The notes below the pieces were generated by a model. The model was not told where the DNA came from. It saw only the letters and a list, made by a program, of their open reading frames with translations, and made no database searches. A DNA stretch of 64,000 nt from Lates calcarifer (Eukaryota > Chordata > Actinopteri > Centropomidae). The translations under genes were made by a program, and so were the position numbers. Within the stretch, counting starts at the first letter, position 1; every line of letters begins with the position of its first letter. Shown here one piece after another: positions 24,485-35,369 of this stretch. The stretch spans positions 3,482,071 to 3,546,070 of the forward strand of contig NC_066836.1 in NCBI RefSeq assembly GCF_001640805.2, read 5' to 3'.

Positions 24485-24673
24485 CTTGGATGAGGACCTG
24501 TCCTCCCTGGATGTAGAACTGCTGTGGAGAGTCTCCAGGCTGAGGGGCACACTGCAGGATGGTGGCTCCAGGCTGCGGGGTGGGAGAGCTGGCCACTGTG
24601 AGGGTCTGAGACCCCTGAAGGGCTTCGACCCCAGTGCTGGTCAGCTGGATGGCTCTCCCTTGAGTGATCGTAA
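24485..24673 (-). CDS. crem: CREM, coding exon 5 (second glutamine-rich activation region)
   Basis: This 189-base exon covers roughly residues 156-218. It encodes TITQGRAIQLTSTGVEALQG, a QTLTVASS motif, PGATILQCAPQPG and FYIQGGQVLIQ. It corresponds to the Q2 region (constitutive activation domain) of CREM/CREB1, which contacts TAF4. Both ends are in phase 1, so it is also a frame-preserving cassette. Acceptor ACCACACAG; donor G|GTAGGG. Confidence 0.93.
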
Positions 24674-25498
24674 CTGTGTGGTATCAAAGTTCAGTTATAA
24701 CTAGGCTGCAATCTAACTGATACAAAGCAGAAAAGCAAGAAGAGGTATTTCAGGCATCCAGGGTTCCAGTAAACTTCATTTTTCTCAGTGTGAGTTGAGT
24801 GGCAGTTTGAGTTACTCTATGGCTCTGTAGGACATGAAGCTCTCAAGGAAAAAAAATCTGGTCATTGGACAAAAATCTCAACATCCACTGACTTATCCGC
24901 TTTCATTCAGAGGAATGAGACATGACTCAAGGAGCACTGCAGCAAGAAACAACCAGTCCAAGCTTAAAATGATGTTTCATGAATGCAGAAAACTTAGTCC
25001 ACTATTTTATATGCTATACACTACTGCTCAGACTTATGCTCCTACTGGGCACACTTTAGTTAGAGACAGCCACTGAAGCTCCTGGGTTCTATAGTATTTA
25101 CAATATTTGTCTTGCTAAACTGACAGAAGCAAAGGGGAAATGTTTATAGCTGTTAGCCTCAACATAAACCTACAGTAAGCTAAGATATCCAGGAGTCTGT
25201 GTGTGGCTGTCCTGTTGTTGAATATTGAAGACTTTCAGTTTAGTTTCTGTAAATTTACAGGAGAGAAGAATATGTCTGGAACCCACTGTTCTGTCACTTT
25301 CCAACTCTTCACAGGAAATTATCTGTTGACAGGAAGTATACAGAGGCAATGACCTGATTTTGTAACATCAGTTATAACTCTCTACATTTGAGAGTGGTGA
25401 ATTAGAAAGACAGACAAACTACAAACTCTATTTTGTAGGTGAAGTGAGTTGAGACTGATTTGAGCTCAACTAACAACCCCGTCCCTGTGTGTACTAAC

Positions 25499-25641
25499 TG
25501 TATTGTCCTGGGCTGGTCTGGTAGATGGAGGTTGGCACTGACGCTGAGGCCGCGCTTGACACCGGCACCTCCTCCTCTGCCTTTTCTTCATCAATTTTAG
25601 GGACTGCCGGCGAATCAGATGAAAGCTCATTGAGGATTTTT
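25499..25641 (-). CDS. crem: CREM, coding exon 4 (kinase-inducible domain, second half)
   Basis: The exon completes Arg108 and encodes KILNELSSDSPAVPKIDEEK, an acidic stretch, then VPTSIYQTSPGQY, ending in phase 1. KILNELSS is the second KID helix that packs on CBP KIX once Ser106 is phosphorylated. Asn-Glu in KILNELSS and VPTSIYQTS are CREM-like (CREB1 has KILNDLSS and VPTPIYQTS). The central Ser/Ala-rich segment differs from mammals. Acceptor CTCCTGCAG; donor A|GTTAGT. Confidence 0.95.
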
Positions 25642-25751
25642 CTGCAGGAGGAGAAGAACTCAATGGAATGATTCCACACAAACAGTCTAAAACTATCAGA
25701 CCACAGCACATGTCGCTGATCACGCTTTGTCTACTGCTGACGTCCTCTCAC

Positions 25752-25840
25752 CGGTAAGATGGACGCCTGGAGAGAATCTCTCGTCTCTTCTGAGTGTCTG
25801 ATACTGACTCATCATCTTCCAGTTCTGCTACAGTAGCAAT
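25752..25840 (-). CDS. crem: CREM, coding exon 3 (kinase-inducible domain, first half)
   Basis: The exon encodes residues 79 to 107 plus two bases of Arg108, with IATVAELEDDESVSDTQKRR and then EILSRRPSYR. RRPSY is the PKA consensus; Ser106 in this reading is the phosphoacceptor equivalent to CREB1 Ser133. Phosphorylation there recruits the KIX domain of CBP/p300. Acceptor TTTCTACAG and donor CG|GTGAGA are both good. Confidence 0.96.
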
Positions 25841-27369
25841 CTGTAGAAAACAAGCAGTAATTAAAGTAGTGAGTAATCCACTATGTTGTTTTTGTTTTTT
25901 TATTTTAGCACCAGCTTTGGTGTTACTGAAGGAGTGTTACTTTCCATGCACAGACTTTTGTGAGTGAACTGGGATGTGTTTGATATAACAATGTGTGAAA
26001 GAGAAGGATGACGTCAAAGAGGGATTTTGAGCAGTATTTTATTTTAAGCCTTAATCTTTTCAACCCATTACATGTCTCAGCAGAGCCTTTCCAGAATTCT
26101 ATATACTGTAATTATTAGTGATTCTAACAATTGACACCCTGCGTTAACCAAGCATTATTTCTTTGTAGCATGAATGAACAGGTTTATATTTTGTCACACA
26201 AATCGTACCAATAACAGTCATAAATTTGACCTGTTTGTGTGTCATCAGTCAGAGAGCTATTTTGACTCACACTTGTGCGTAATGGTTGTGTGCTACCAGC
26301 ACAAAGGCAGCTTTGGCACTGTTGGAGGATGAGTCTGTGCCAGACAAAGGACATGTCTGATTTATGCCAGGTTCAACAGGGGCGTGTCCACAGCCATGCA
26401 CTGATAATTATGACAGTAGACAGACAGTATGGCAGTTGGACCTATGCTTGCTAAGCATATGCTTGTCTATGAAAGAATGAACAATGACTGCATTTGTCAG
26501 ATTTTTGCTGCTGTGCTCACAATTTTGAGTCTTGAATCTACAGCGTGTGTCATCTGTCTCCAGTTCAATGAACAGGCTCAATCAGAACTGTGCAATAACA
26601 ATCAGTGACACAGGATTTTCATTTCTATGACAATGTAATTATTACTGTAAGGTTTCTGCTAACATCTCGATGAAGTCGAACTTGCTATTGATGGAACTCA
26701 CTGATACAAAGTGCATGACTACTTTGAAATCAGCTAACAAAACCACTTTGTGGTGAACGTCTGCTCCATTTCACTGTGCAGATTTAATCTCTTTCCTGAT
26801 TTCCTCGTAAAGACACTTTTCATGAGATGTCAAAGTAACCTCTGCTTTGCACATCAAGCTGCACATGTGACAAAATCTTAACAGATCAACTCTTGGGGGA
26901 GAGTTTTTTCATTCCCCATCCACAAACAGTTTTGCTCAAGTGCTGTTAAAATACTGAAACGTGTGTGCATCTGGACCACATTATTCAGCAGAGCAATCAC
27001 ATTCTGACTTTTGGCCAGCGTAACACGGCTTCACAACACAGGTCGGTGTTGTCTGACGTGTCCACAGTTTGTGTAGCAGTCATCCTGCGTAGACACAACA
27101 GCAACATCTCCTGAGTGTGAAGGTTGGACTGATGAGCTTAAACCTCAGCTCCTGCCGCTCAAATCAATCCTATTAACAGATGCACTGCATTAGACCATGA
27201 GCACTCCAGCCTACCTCCTACACACAGCAGCTAAATCCTCATTCACTAACACACTAACTCTGACATCACAATCTGTAAATGATTCTACAAAACAGACTGT
27301 GGGCAGTTTTTAATGTTCCATTTTTGTTCACATCGGTTTCGTTTTGAATGTTGGTACCAGAGCTGTGAA

Positions 27370-27570
27370 CTCAAGACCTGGACTTAAATTTGGCTTAAGT
27401 CTCTAAAATAAGGACTTGACATTTCTCTTGGACTTCTCCTTGAGACTTGTTCTGACAGAGCAGAGACTTGACTTCATTTGACTTTAGTTACTTGAGACTT
27501 GACTTTAAACTTGAGACCTGATTTGGACTTGTCTTGAATGACTCAAGAACTGACTTTGACTTGATCCCAA
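27370..27570. repeat. Degenerate ACTTGAGACTTG minisatellite-like repeat
   Basis: Around 200 bases are dominated by diverged copies of GACTTGA, ACTTGAGAC and GGACTTG. A second stretch of the same character lies at about 41020-41200. Copies are imperfect, so it is an old or fast-decaying array. Confidence 0.7.
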
Positions 27571-27743
27571 GGGCCTTAAAAACAACTTTATTTGACTGAT
27601 ACAGATTCTAATAAAGCATGTACTCCAAATTTTGTGCTGATATTCAGTCTTATAGATATATTTCCAAACTGTTCTCAATTATGAAAAAAGAATCTGTGCT
27701 TATTAGAGTTCAAAACAGTCCTAAGGTAAGTGTGTGCCCTCAC

Positions 27744-27869
27744 CTGCACAGTCTGGACTTGTGGTGATTGTATCACAGAGGTCTGAGGAGCATGGATGAC
27801 CCCTTGGACCGTCTGACCGTCAGACAGGCGGACCACAGTCACACCTGGAGACTCTGCTGCTGTAGATAC
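27744..27869 (-). CDS. crem: CREM, coding exon 2 (first glutamine-rich activation region)
   Basis: This 126-base exon (phase 0 at both ends, residues 37-78) encodes a segment with VTVVRLSDGQTVQGVIHAP followed by SVIQSPQVQTVQ. It corresponds to the Q1 activation region of CREB1 and of the CREM tau activator. Because it is in phase 0 at both ends it can be skipped without breaking frame, as happens in mammalian CREM to make repressor isoforms; skipping here is inference. Borders are TTGTACTGGCAG and CAG|GTGAGG. Confidence 0.92.
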
Positions 27870-27977
27870 CTGCCAGTACAAATCAAGACATTACTGCAAA
27901 GATCCACAGATATAAAGTAACTCAAGTCTTCTCTGTCACTTTATATTACTGAAGACTTCATAACAAGCTGTGTGTAC

Positions 27978-28085
27978 CTGAGGCGGGGCAGCAGGAGATG
28001 TACTGGCCTCACTGTGGTTCTCCTCTCCATCTGTCACTGAGTCATTTAAACTGTTGTCGAGCTGAGATGATAGTGAGGTATCCAT
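27978..28085 (-). CDS. crem: CREM, coding exon 1 (N-terminus)
   Basis: The exon encodes residues 1-36, beginning MDTSLSSQLDNSLNDSVTDG and ending in a Ser/Ala/Pro segment. The ATG at 28085 is chosen because it lies ten bases after a splice acceptor (GCCTAG at the 28096 boundary), has G at +4, and leads in phase 0 to the next exon through a GTAC donor. The segment is acidic and serine-rich, as at the start of CREB-family activators, but is not closely alignable from memory with the mammalian CREM N-terminus, so exact length relative to the family is uncertain. Confidence 0.85.
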
Positions 28086-29642
28086 AGCAAGTCACCTAGG
28101 CACAGAGACAAGCAGATTATTAAGACTACTACTGAGGCTGACAAATGCTCTCCTCATATTGTCCTCTCTAATACTATTATCATAGATCACAAATACATGG
28201 ACAAATCAAACTGGCATTTATCACACAGTATTTGCCTTTTGCAAAACAGGATATTGCCTCATGGGTCACAACTGTAGCTACATGACAAACCTTTGACACC
28301 TCTAGAATAAAGTTAGATTTTCTTTGTTACATGAGCTGTCAAAGTGCTGATTCTGTTGCCAGTCAAAACAAATTCAGTGTCCTTTTATTTGCTCAGAAAA
28401 CTCTGTGTTTTGACTCATCTGCCAGTTTGCATGTAAGGCATAAATATCTGCCGTAAGGTCTCTGTTGACAGTGGGAGATTTGTTTTACATAACATCCATT
28501 TCTCATGCTCATTAAGTGTGGCATCCACTGGGTGGAGTGGGAAAACCAGCACATTTTCACACTTCAGGACAGAGACTGTTACAAAGTCAAATATCATTAA
28601 GATTCTTGATTTTTGTTGGCAAAGAAAAGGGGAGATCTAACAGCAGCAAAAAGACATAAAGATCTGGGTTAGACTGCGTAAAAAAATACAGGCCACCAGA
28701 TACTAGCAAACAACAGATATCACAGATTTTGAAGGTTGATGATCATACAGATCTGACTGATGTCAATAGCCCGTGTCACAGTTACCAGCCAGAGAGCAGA
28801 TAGTAGTTAAAATATTTCCAAAAGTTTCATACCAAACTGCAGGGCCCCTGTTCCAAGCACACTATCTCAATTTAATGCCTGCTATCTGCGACTGAAAGAA
28901 TGAAACTGATTAGAAAGTGTTTTCGTAATACAAATATGAAATCAAAGAGACCACAATGAAATTAAAGGATGATTCACGTATTCTAGAAATCCCCACATCC
29001 CACTTCAGTGTTTAGAAGAGTTGCCACAAAGGTGTCAAAGCTGAAAACAATATACACTCATTTTCAGTCTCTCTCAGTATAAAACCCCTACTTGAAAACA
29101 CAACATCCTCTTCTTTTTTTGTTGGTGTCTTTCAAATAATAAAACTACATGCACTCTGATTAAGTCAGGTGGAACAAATCACTCAAAGAACCTCTGAGGG
29201 CAAAAAAACCCCTTAACTTCCCTTCCTCAGTAAAACAAACTGAAAATGAAGCTGTAGTGTAACTTCCCCACCGTGTTGTATTTGGACTTTTATATCAAAC
29301 ACTGCACCATTTATAAGAAATACATTAAGTACACGTCTAAGAGGAAGTGTTGATTTTTATGACTGTTTTATAAAATATTTTATTTTGAAGAGATATCGTT
29401 CGATCAATTTCCGATATCCATCTTCCTCTATCTGACTTGACGCAGAGCTGCAAACTTGAACAGAAGGGAAATGCTGCCAGCTGAGCCGACTGAGAACATT
29501 TTTTACTCCATGTTGGTCGGGCTAATTCATCAGCCCAAAGTTTTAATGAGAAGCTTCGCACCGCAAACGTGCTTTGCACATTCTCCTTCAACTCTGCCCG
29601 ACAGGCGCTGAGCAAAAATGTGACAGCTTTGCTGTGACTTAC
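28086..29642. other. crem first intron
   Basis: AT-rich intron between the noncoding first exon and coding exon 1. The acceptor lies at 28096 (CCTAG) and the donor at 29642 (GTAAGT). No internal exon recognised. Confidence 0.65.
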
Positions 29643-29870
29643 CGAAGTTTTACGTAGTCTGACTCGTCACTAATTACAGTATGCGTGGACGGCCTGTGCC
29701 TTCGCTCACGTAGTCCCACGTCAGCGCTGATGATGCTGTGCCGAAAATGTCGACCGACGAGTCAGTTTAACGTCGAAGAGTGTCTAGGTGGAGCGAGAGG
29801 ACTTACTCCTGCCTACTTCCGCGATCGCCTTGTACGAGGTGAACAGCCAGCGGCCCAAAACGTCTTCTGA
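29643..29870 (-). promoter_or_regulatory. crem: crem noncoding first exon and main (P1) promoter region
   Basis: A consensus minus-strand donor, CTTCG|GTAAGTCAC, ends at 29643, and the bases up to about 29870 are CpG-rich with no TATA box seen, fitting a CpG-type promoter and a noncoding exon 1. Upstream and within are CRE half-sites: minus-strand TGACGTGG at 29723-29716, GTGACGAG near 29664-29671, and plus-strand TGACGT at 29941. The transcription start cannot be placed precisely. A 61-codon plus-strand frame here is a shadow of the CpG-rich composition. Confidence 0.55.
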
Positions 29871-32800
29871 GTATTTAAAAAAATTGTGTAAAAACTGTAT
29901 CGCTCCACAACACAAACGATCGCAGGGTGTGGTTTATTATTGACGTTTTAAAGGCATATTTGACTCTTGTAGTTATTCTGTTTTGGACCAAAACACATTT
30001 TACATTGAGTACATATTCGTTAAGCAGGCCTTTATAAAGTTAAACTCAACTTCAAGCTGTATGCTTATCAGAAAAAAATCCTGATTTTAATTTAGTGAAG
30101 GAAGAGAAAATATAGATATTAATATTAAATCATATTATGTGACATAAATGTTTTATAGCGCGTGTATAAAACTAAAGCTAGGAAAATATACAGCTGATAC
30201 AGGAACAGCTTCAGATTCACGATCATTACACGTTTCAAGATTCTAATCATCCAGATGAGATGACACATTTAATTAATATAGCAACTTTCAAGTCATTTTT
30301 TCCTGTTTCATTATGGTCAGTCACGTGTTTACAGAGCAGAGATATGCTGCCATCTAGTGGCGTAAACACGTGAAGGCGCAGACATGAGTCTTAGAAACAT
30401 TTGGGCCTGTTGCGTTTTATTTGAGCCATTTTATTACCAGTAATAATAATAATAATAATAATAATAAGCACTGGCTCTATGTCAGAAACACTAAAACAAG
30501 CACTTTAAGTGTTTGTTATAGTAATTGCACACTTCCTTAGAAATATGATGTGTATCTTTTATTAACAGTGATATGTGCCATGTGTTTCACTCTGCACCTC
30601 AGCAGCACTGGTTTTCAGTGAGGCTATATTACAAACTAACATCACCTTTTCTGTGTATTATTCCTTCTGATATTAAGGTGTGCACAGTGTTGTGGGTGCA
30701 CTGCAGAATCTGTTGTGTACTCGCTGAATTCCTTTATTTAGATCTGACTCTGGCTGACCCCAGATCCACCATCTGTCCTCCTGCGTGCCAGGAGAGGTCG
30801 TACTGTTCAAACATTGCCCCTGCTGTTATCAAAGAGCACTGCTCTGCATGGCAAAGTCCCTCCCTTAATCTCTAACAGAGTGAGAGTAAAGCACTTAATT
30901 CAGCAATAACCACAACTGAATGAGGTGTGTTTACAGTTCAGTGTAAATGCATGAGTATAATATGTATATGTTGCACTACAAACAATTGTAAATGGTTAAA
31001 ATGAAATCACCACACTGAAAATGTTCCTTCAAGTGTGTTATTCTCCACCTTTGAAAAACAAAACTATCAACAAATGTAATGAATAATAAGTTCAATTAAT
31101 GAATATGTTTTCATATTGTTTCTCTTTGTCTTTTCTTTTTGATCCCATTTGTACAACAGTGATTTATGCATAATTTGTTCTGTAAAAAATCATTTTCAGG
31201 CAGAATCTGGACATATGGACAGATGTCATTCTATTGTATATTCTTCTTTAGTAAAACCCTTTTTGTTGCATTCTACCTTTTTTTCTTTTACTATTTGGCA
31301 GTTATGTTTTAGTTTATTCAGAATATTTTTGCCATCCATCATTTTGTAAACCCCTGTGTCACACTCATCTAAATAATGGAGCTATATTACATCAGTTATC
31401 CTGGCCTGTGTCCCCCTCACCCCACCGCTCCCCCTCAGCTCCCTCCTCCTCCTCCCCCTCCTCCTCCCTCTTCTTCCATCCTGTGGACAGACCATGGAGG
31501 CTCCAGATGGTTGAGTACCAGCAGCAGAAGGGGGACCCTCAGGGGGCACAAAGGCCTGACAGCAGGGAACCACATATGACCTGGGCCAGACAGCTCTTTA
31601 GCACAAAATTAGCCTGGGATGAACGCATAACACAATTACATTCTGTTAATACCATCAAAGGGGTATTTGAATGTCCGTTGTGGCCTTTGCAGCTTAACTG
31701 GCTCTGATTTGTAAAATTTCACTGTCCTTTCAGACTAGCTGAAGTTTAAAACATTTCAGGGGTAAAGCTGCTGTAACTTTTCTTTATGATTATTGTTCAC
31801 ATGAAATCATAAAAGCATGAGTTAATACTGATGTAATGGGTCAGTTTTAGACAACTCAGGATGCAAAGCAGACTGCTGTAGTTCTCGCGTGTGACATCTA
31901 AATCACACAATCAACATCTAAATGTCTGTGCTACATTTTTGTATCTCTGACCATGTAGGAGGCTGCACATAATGTGTTTAAGAACATCATAAAGGGTTGC
32001 AGGCTGGTGCTCCTCAGGGTTCCTGGCTCAGACATCAAATGTGTTTGTTGTGTGAAAACCATTAACACAACCAAAACACATCTGAAATACATTTCCTCTG
32101 CTATTATTAAAAGTCCCTGCTGATCTGTTTTAAATTACATTTTTTTCCTGATCTTAGCTGTTACATTTTTTATATGATGGATTCTTTTCCAAACTGTGTC
32201 TGAAAAATGTTTCTGCCTGACACAGCACTGATGTATCAGAGTTCATAAAACAAACTGAATTTATAGTTGGAATTCTACTATAAAATAAATATTGGTAATA
32301 TACAGTAAACATTATTACATAAAACCAGATGATTAAACTGGATAAGTAATGGATTAAACATGGTCTGCTCTTTGAGAGGTTATGCCAAATACAGTTTGAA
32401 AATCATAATGACAGGAGAAACTGTTCACTGTGTACCACAAGAGGTCACTACTGATTCAAATATGATGCACTGTCTCACACATCATGTCAGACAGGTGGGT
32501 ATTTCCATTTACATTTGACTGAATTAGTTTGTGTCCTAAATTAATCCAGAGTGATTCTTTTAGGATTTATGAGACCAGTGCTCCAAGATTTACAGACAAC
32601 TCTCCCCACACTCAGGGAGCTTAACAGATTTGTCAGCTTCTTAACTTGTACAACATTGTCTGCAACTACCTTTGGACTCCCTATGGACTTTGTGCTCCCC
32701 TCACTGATAAGCCAGTGTCCTTCTTCTCTACAGTTGGCTGGCTGCTGGTAATAAAATAAAAAACAATCACTGGTCGAGGTAGTTTCAACCTCTGACCTTC

Positions 32801-34560
32801 ACCACGTCACTACACTCACTTGTAATGTTGTTAAAATAATGTTGTTGAAAATCATATTCTACAGTTGCATTCTACATAAATCTGTACAAGAACACAGGCT
32901 ACATTTCTAAACTGTCAAGTCTATTGTAATGCAGTAACACCTAAAATAGTACCTTAAAAATAGCCCTTGTTGTTTTTCATCAGACCAGTGTGATTGCACA
33001 TTTCCTCCTGTTCTACCTTTTTTGAAAACCACAATTAACAAGTGCTCATATTCTCCAAAGTTAGGGCTGTTTAATTTGTCGTGACAGCTGCTCAGGCAGT
33101 GGTTGGTGGCCTGCGAGCACTCCAGCTGTGCTAAGAGCTAAAATAGCCTCCCAGCTGCACACTGGCTCTAGATGGCGGAGCGATCCCATTTAAACAGTGC
33201 CCACGTAAACCACATACACACTTTCCACATACTTTAAATTCAGTGGTTCTCCTCTCTTTTCTTGTTCTCACTAAACCATGTGTTACAGGCTCTATAACCC
33301 ACACTGTTCAGTCAGGGGACAGAGCAGGAACATCTCACTCCACACTGGGAAAAGTTTGTCTTCTTTGTCATATTCTTGAGTTATTGAAATGATACCTTCT
33401 GTAATAATGGAATTGAATGGGGATCAGATATAAAAACTTTGTGATGATCTACTGGTTTAGCTGATGTTTTTGTACTTGTGGTGCAGACGTGTTCAGTGGT
33501 TTAAGTCAGTGCATGTGCTGGGACAGCTGCTCTTTAAGACAGATTTGGACTGCTTTTCATTTTGAGGTTTGGTTCCAGTATCACACCCAGGTGGGACGAA
33601 ACTGAAACAGGAAAGAGTCAGGTGGAAGAGAAGAGCTGAGGCTTTTCATGAAGGATGCTGTATCATTAAGTGTAGTAATAAACATATTTATACCACTGCT
33701 TAGCTATTTCACTGGACTTCCAGTAACTTTCCAGTAACAAAGTGAGATGAGAAGAAATGTCCTCACTTTATGTCGCTGTAATAATATGCATTGGTTACAA
33801 TCAATGCATTGATTGTTTTGATTATTATTTTCTTCTCAGAGCAGCAGTTATTCCCTGCGCGCCATACATTACCCATCCTCACCACAGCGGGGTGACACAC
33901 TGCAACTGTGGCCTTCCCGGCTCCACTGATGCTTTCAAGACCACTCGGAAACTCTGCCTTCAAAAGTTAGAAGTCCCAGATAAGACTAGTTAGTTAGAGA
34001 AAGGTATCCTGTACTCGTTATATATCTCAAAGTTGAGTCTTTCATTCCACTTGCATAAAATTATTTTGCTCAATAAACATATATTTTTTGAAATATTTAA
34101 TTTAATTCTTTATCAAGGTTAACACATTATTTGATGTGACTGTGATGGCAGTTCTAGATGTGGAGAGGAAATGCATTCACTGAAACTTGTTTACAGTGAT
34201 ATGAAAACTGATTCGCTGAGGCAGAACTACTTAATGTTGTTGCAACAAGCCAGAGGACAACAAACTGCACATCTGTCATGTAGTCTAAAAGAAGTGGCTT
34301 CCTATACATATGTACTACACAGAGTGAGACAACTTAGTTCAATTAAAGTTGAGTATATATGTATTAATAATTTGCACGTTGCCAATAATAAAATACAGGC
34401 TAAAAATAAACTGCAGTCTGTATCCCCTAAATGATAAACCACTATTACGACTTTCCATTTTTATATGCCAGCCATTATTTATACTCCTTTATCCAGAGGT
34501 TATTGAGTTTATTGATGTGTGAACTCAATACAATAAAATCCATATCCCCCAGTGTGATAT
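29871..34560. other. crem-pard3 intergenic region
   Basis: No gene is supported. There is a (TAA)n microsatellite at about 30440-30467 and a pyrimidine-rich CCT tract at about 31411-31480. I looked for cul2, which sits between these genes in human, and saw no cullin-like segment on either strand. Confidence 0.55.
30440..30467. repeat. (TAA)n microsatellite
   Basis: Nine TAA/AAT units in the crem-pard3 intergenic region. Confidence 0.9.
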
Positions 34561-34583
34561 GGATTCCTGAACAAATTCATATA

Positions 34584-34660
34584 TATGATGATTTCTCATC
34601 ATATGATTGATTGAGCTTTTTGTCCATATGATGATGAGAAATCATCATATGGACAAAAAA
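34584..34660. repeat. Nested inverted repeat ahead of pard3
   Basis: Two 19-base arms, 34617-34635 and 34641-34659, are perfect reverse complements around a 5-base loop (GAGAA). Just upstream, 34584-34605 repeats the same core in the opposite orientation (ATGATGATTTCTCATCAT), itself a smaller hairpin. It lies some 230-300 bases before the apparent pard3 5' UTR. Confidence 0.9.
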
Positions 34661-34886
34661 CCTGTTTTCTTACATTTAAAAACACGGATGACCCCTCTTG
34701 CCCTTTATCGTAGCTACAAGCTCGACGGTCAACTGTTGATTCCGACATCCCCACAGCACCTGAACGCAACATGTGACCGAGCATTAGCTCAGCAGCAGAG
34801 AGGGAGAGAGAGAGAGATTGGGATCGAGGGAGGGAAGGAAGGAGTGAGAGAAGCTAAACAGGTGGTCTGAAAGCACAGAGAAAACA

Positions 34887-34922
34887 ATGTCGTCCGGCGG
34901 GGAGAAGCGGAAAGACCTTTAG
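34887..34922 (+). CDS. Upstream ORF 1 of pard3
   Basis: Eleven codons, MSSGGEKRKDL, then TAG. The start has A at -3, a reasonable context. Translation is a prediction from position in the putative 5' UTR only. Confidence 0.3.
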   Translation: MSSGGEKRKDL

Positions 34923-34979
34923 TCCTCGCTTCTGTAAAGGAATACCGAGGCAGCCGCGGAGCAGAGCAAACAAAAACCC

Positions 34980-35066
34980 ATGCTCCTCTTTTATTTCCAC
35001 ACGGATTTCTCCTCCTCCTGCTCTCCTCGGTTTGACTCCGAATCTGGGCAAGATCTCGGATACTAA
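34980..35066 (+). CDS. Upstream ORF 2 of pard3
   Basis: Twenty-eight codons beginning MLLFYFHTDFSSSC, ending TAA at 35064-35066, three bases before the pard3 ATG. No resemblance to a known peptide; any effect would be through scanning and reinitiation. Confidence 0.3.
   Translation: MLLFYFHTDFSSSCSPRFDSESGQDLGY

Positions 35067-35369
<303 letters not shown>

Larger units (their letters stand above)
24674..27743. other. crem introns around the KID exons
   Basis: Apart from the two KID exons (25499-25641 and 25752-25840) this stretch is intronic. The notable content is a degenerate array of ACTTGA/GACTTG units at about 27370-27570. Confidence 0.65.
18723..29643 (-). other. crem: crem transcription unit (complete, with internal ICER promoter)
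   Basis: A complete CREB/ATF1/CREM family gene on the minus strand. Seven coding exons (27978-28085, 27744-27869, 25752-25840, 25499-25641, 24485-24673, 19457-19616, 18723-18867) total 960 bases and keep frame at every junction, giving 319 residues. Order in the protein: acidic/serine-rich N-terminus, first glutamine-rich region, kinase-inducible domain, second glutamine-rich region, linker, basic region and leucine zipper. CREM is preferred over CREB1 or ATF1 for three reasons: KILNELSSD and VPTSIYQTS in the KID region, the VMAASPG linker, and above all the alternative ICER exon at 21504-21534. Synteny with ccny and pard3 agrees. Which teleost paralogue (a or b) it is cannot be decided here. 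Confidence 0.93.

Noticed and set aside
29685..29870. 61-codon plus-strand frame in the crem promoter, considered as a divergent first exon
   Set aside because: It ends in a stop without a splice donor, is unlike cullin-2 or any protein I know, and reflects CpG-rich composition.
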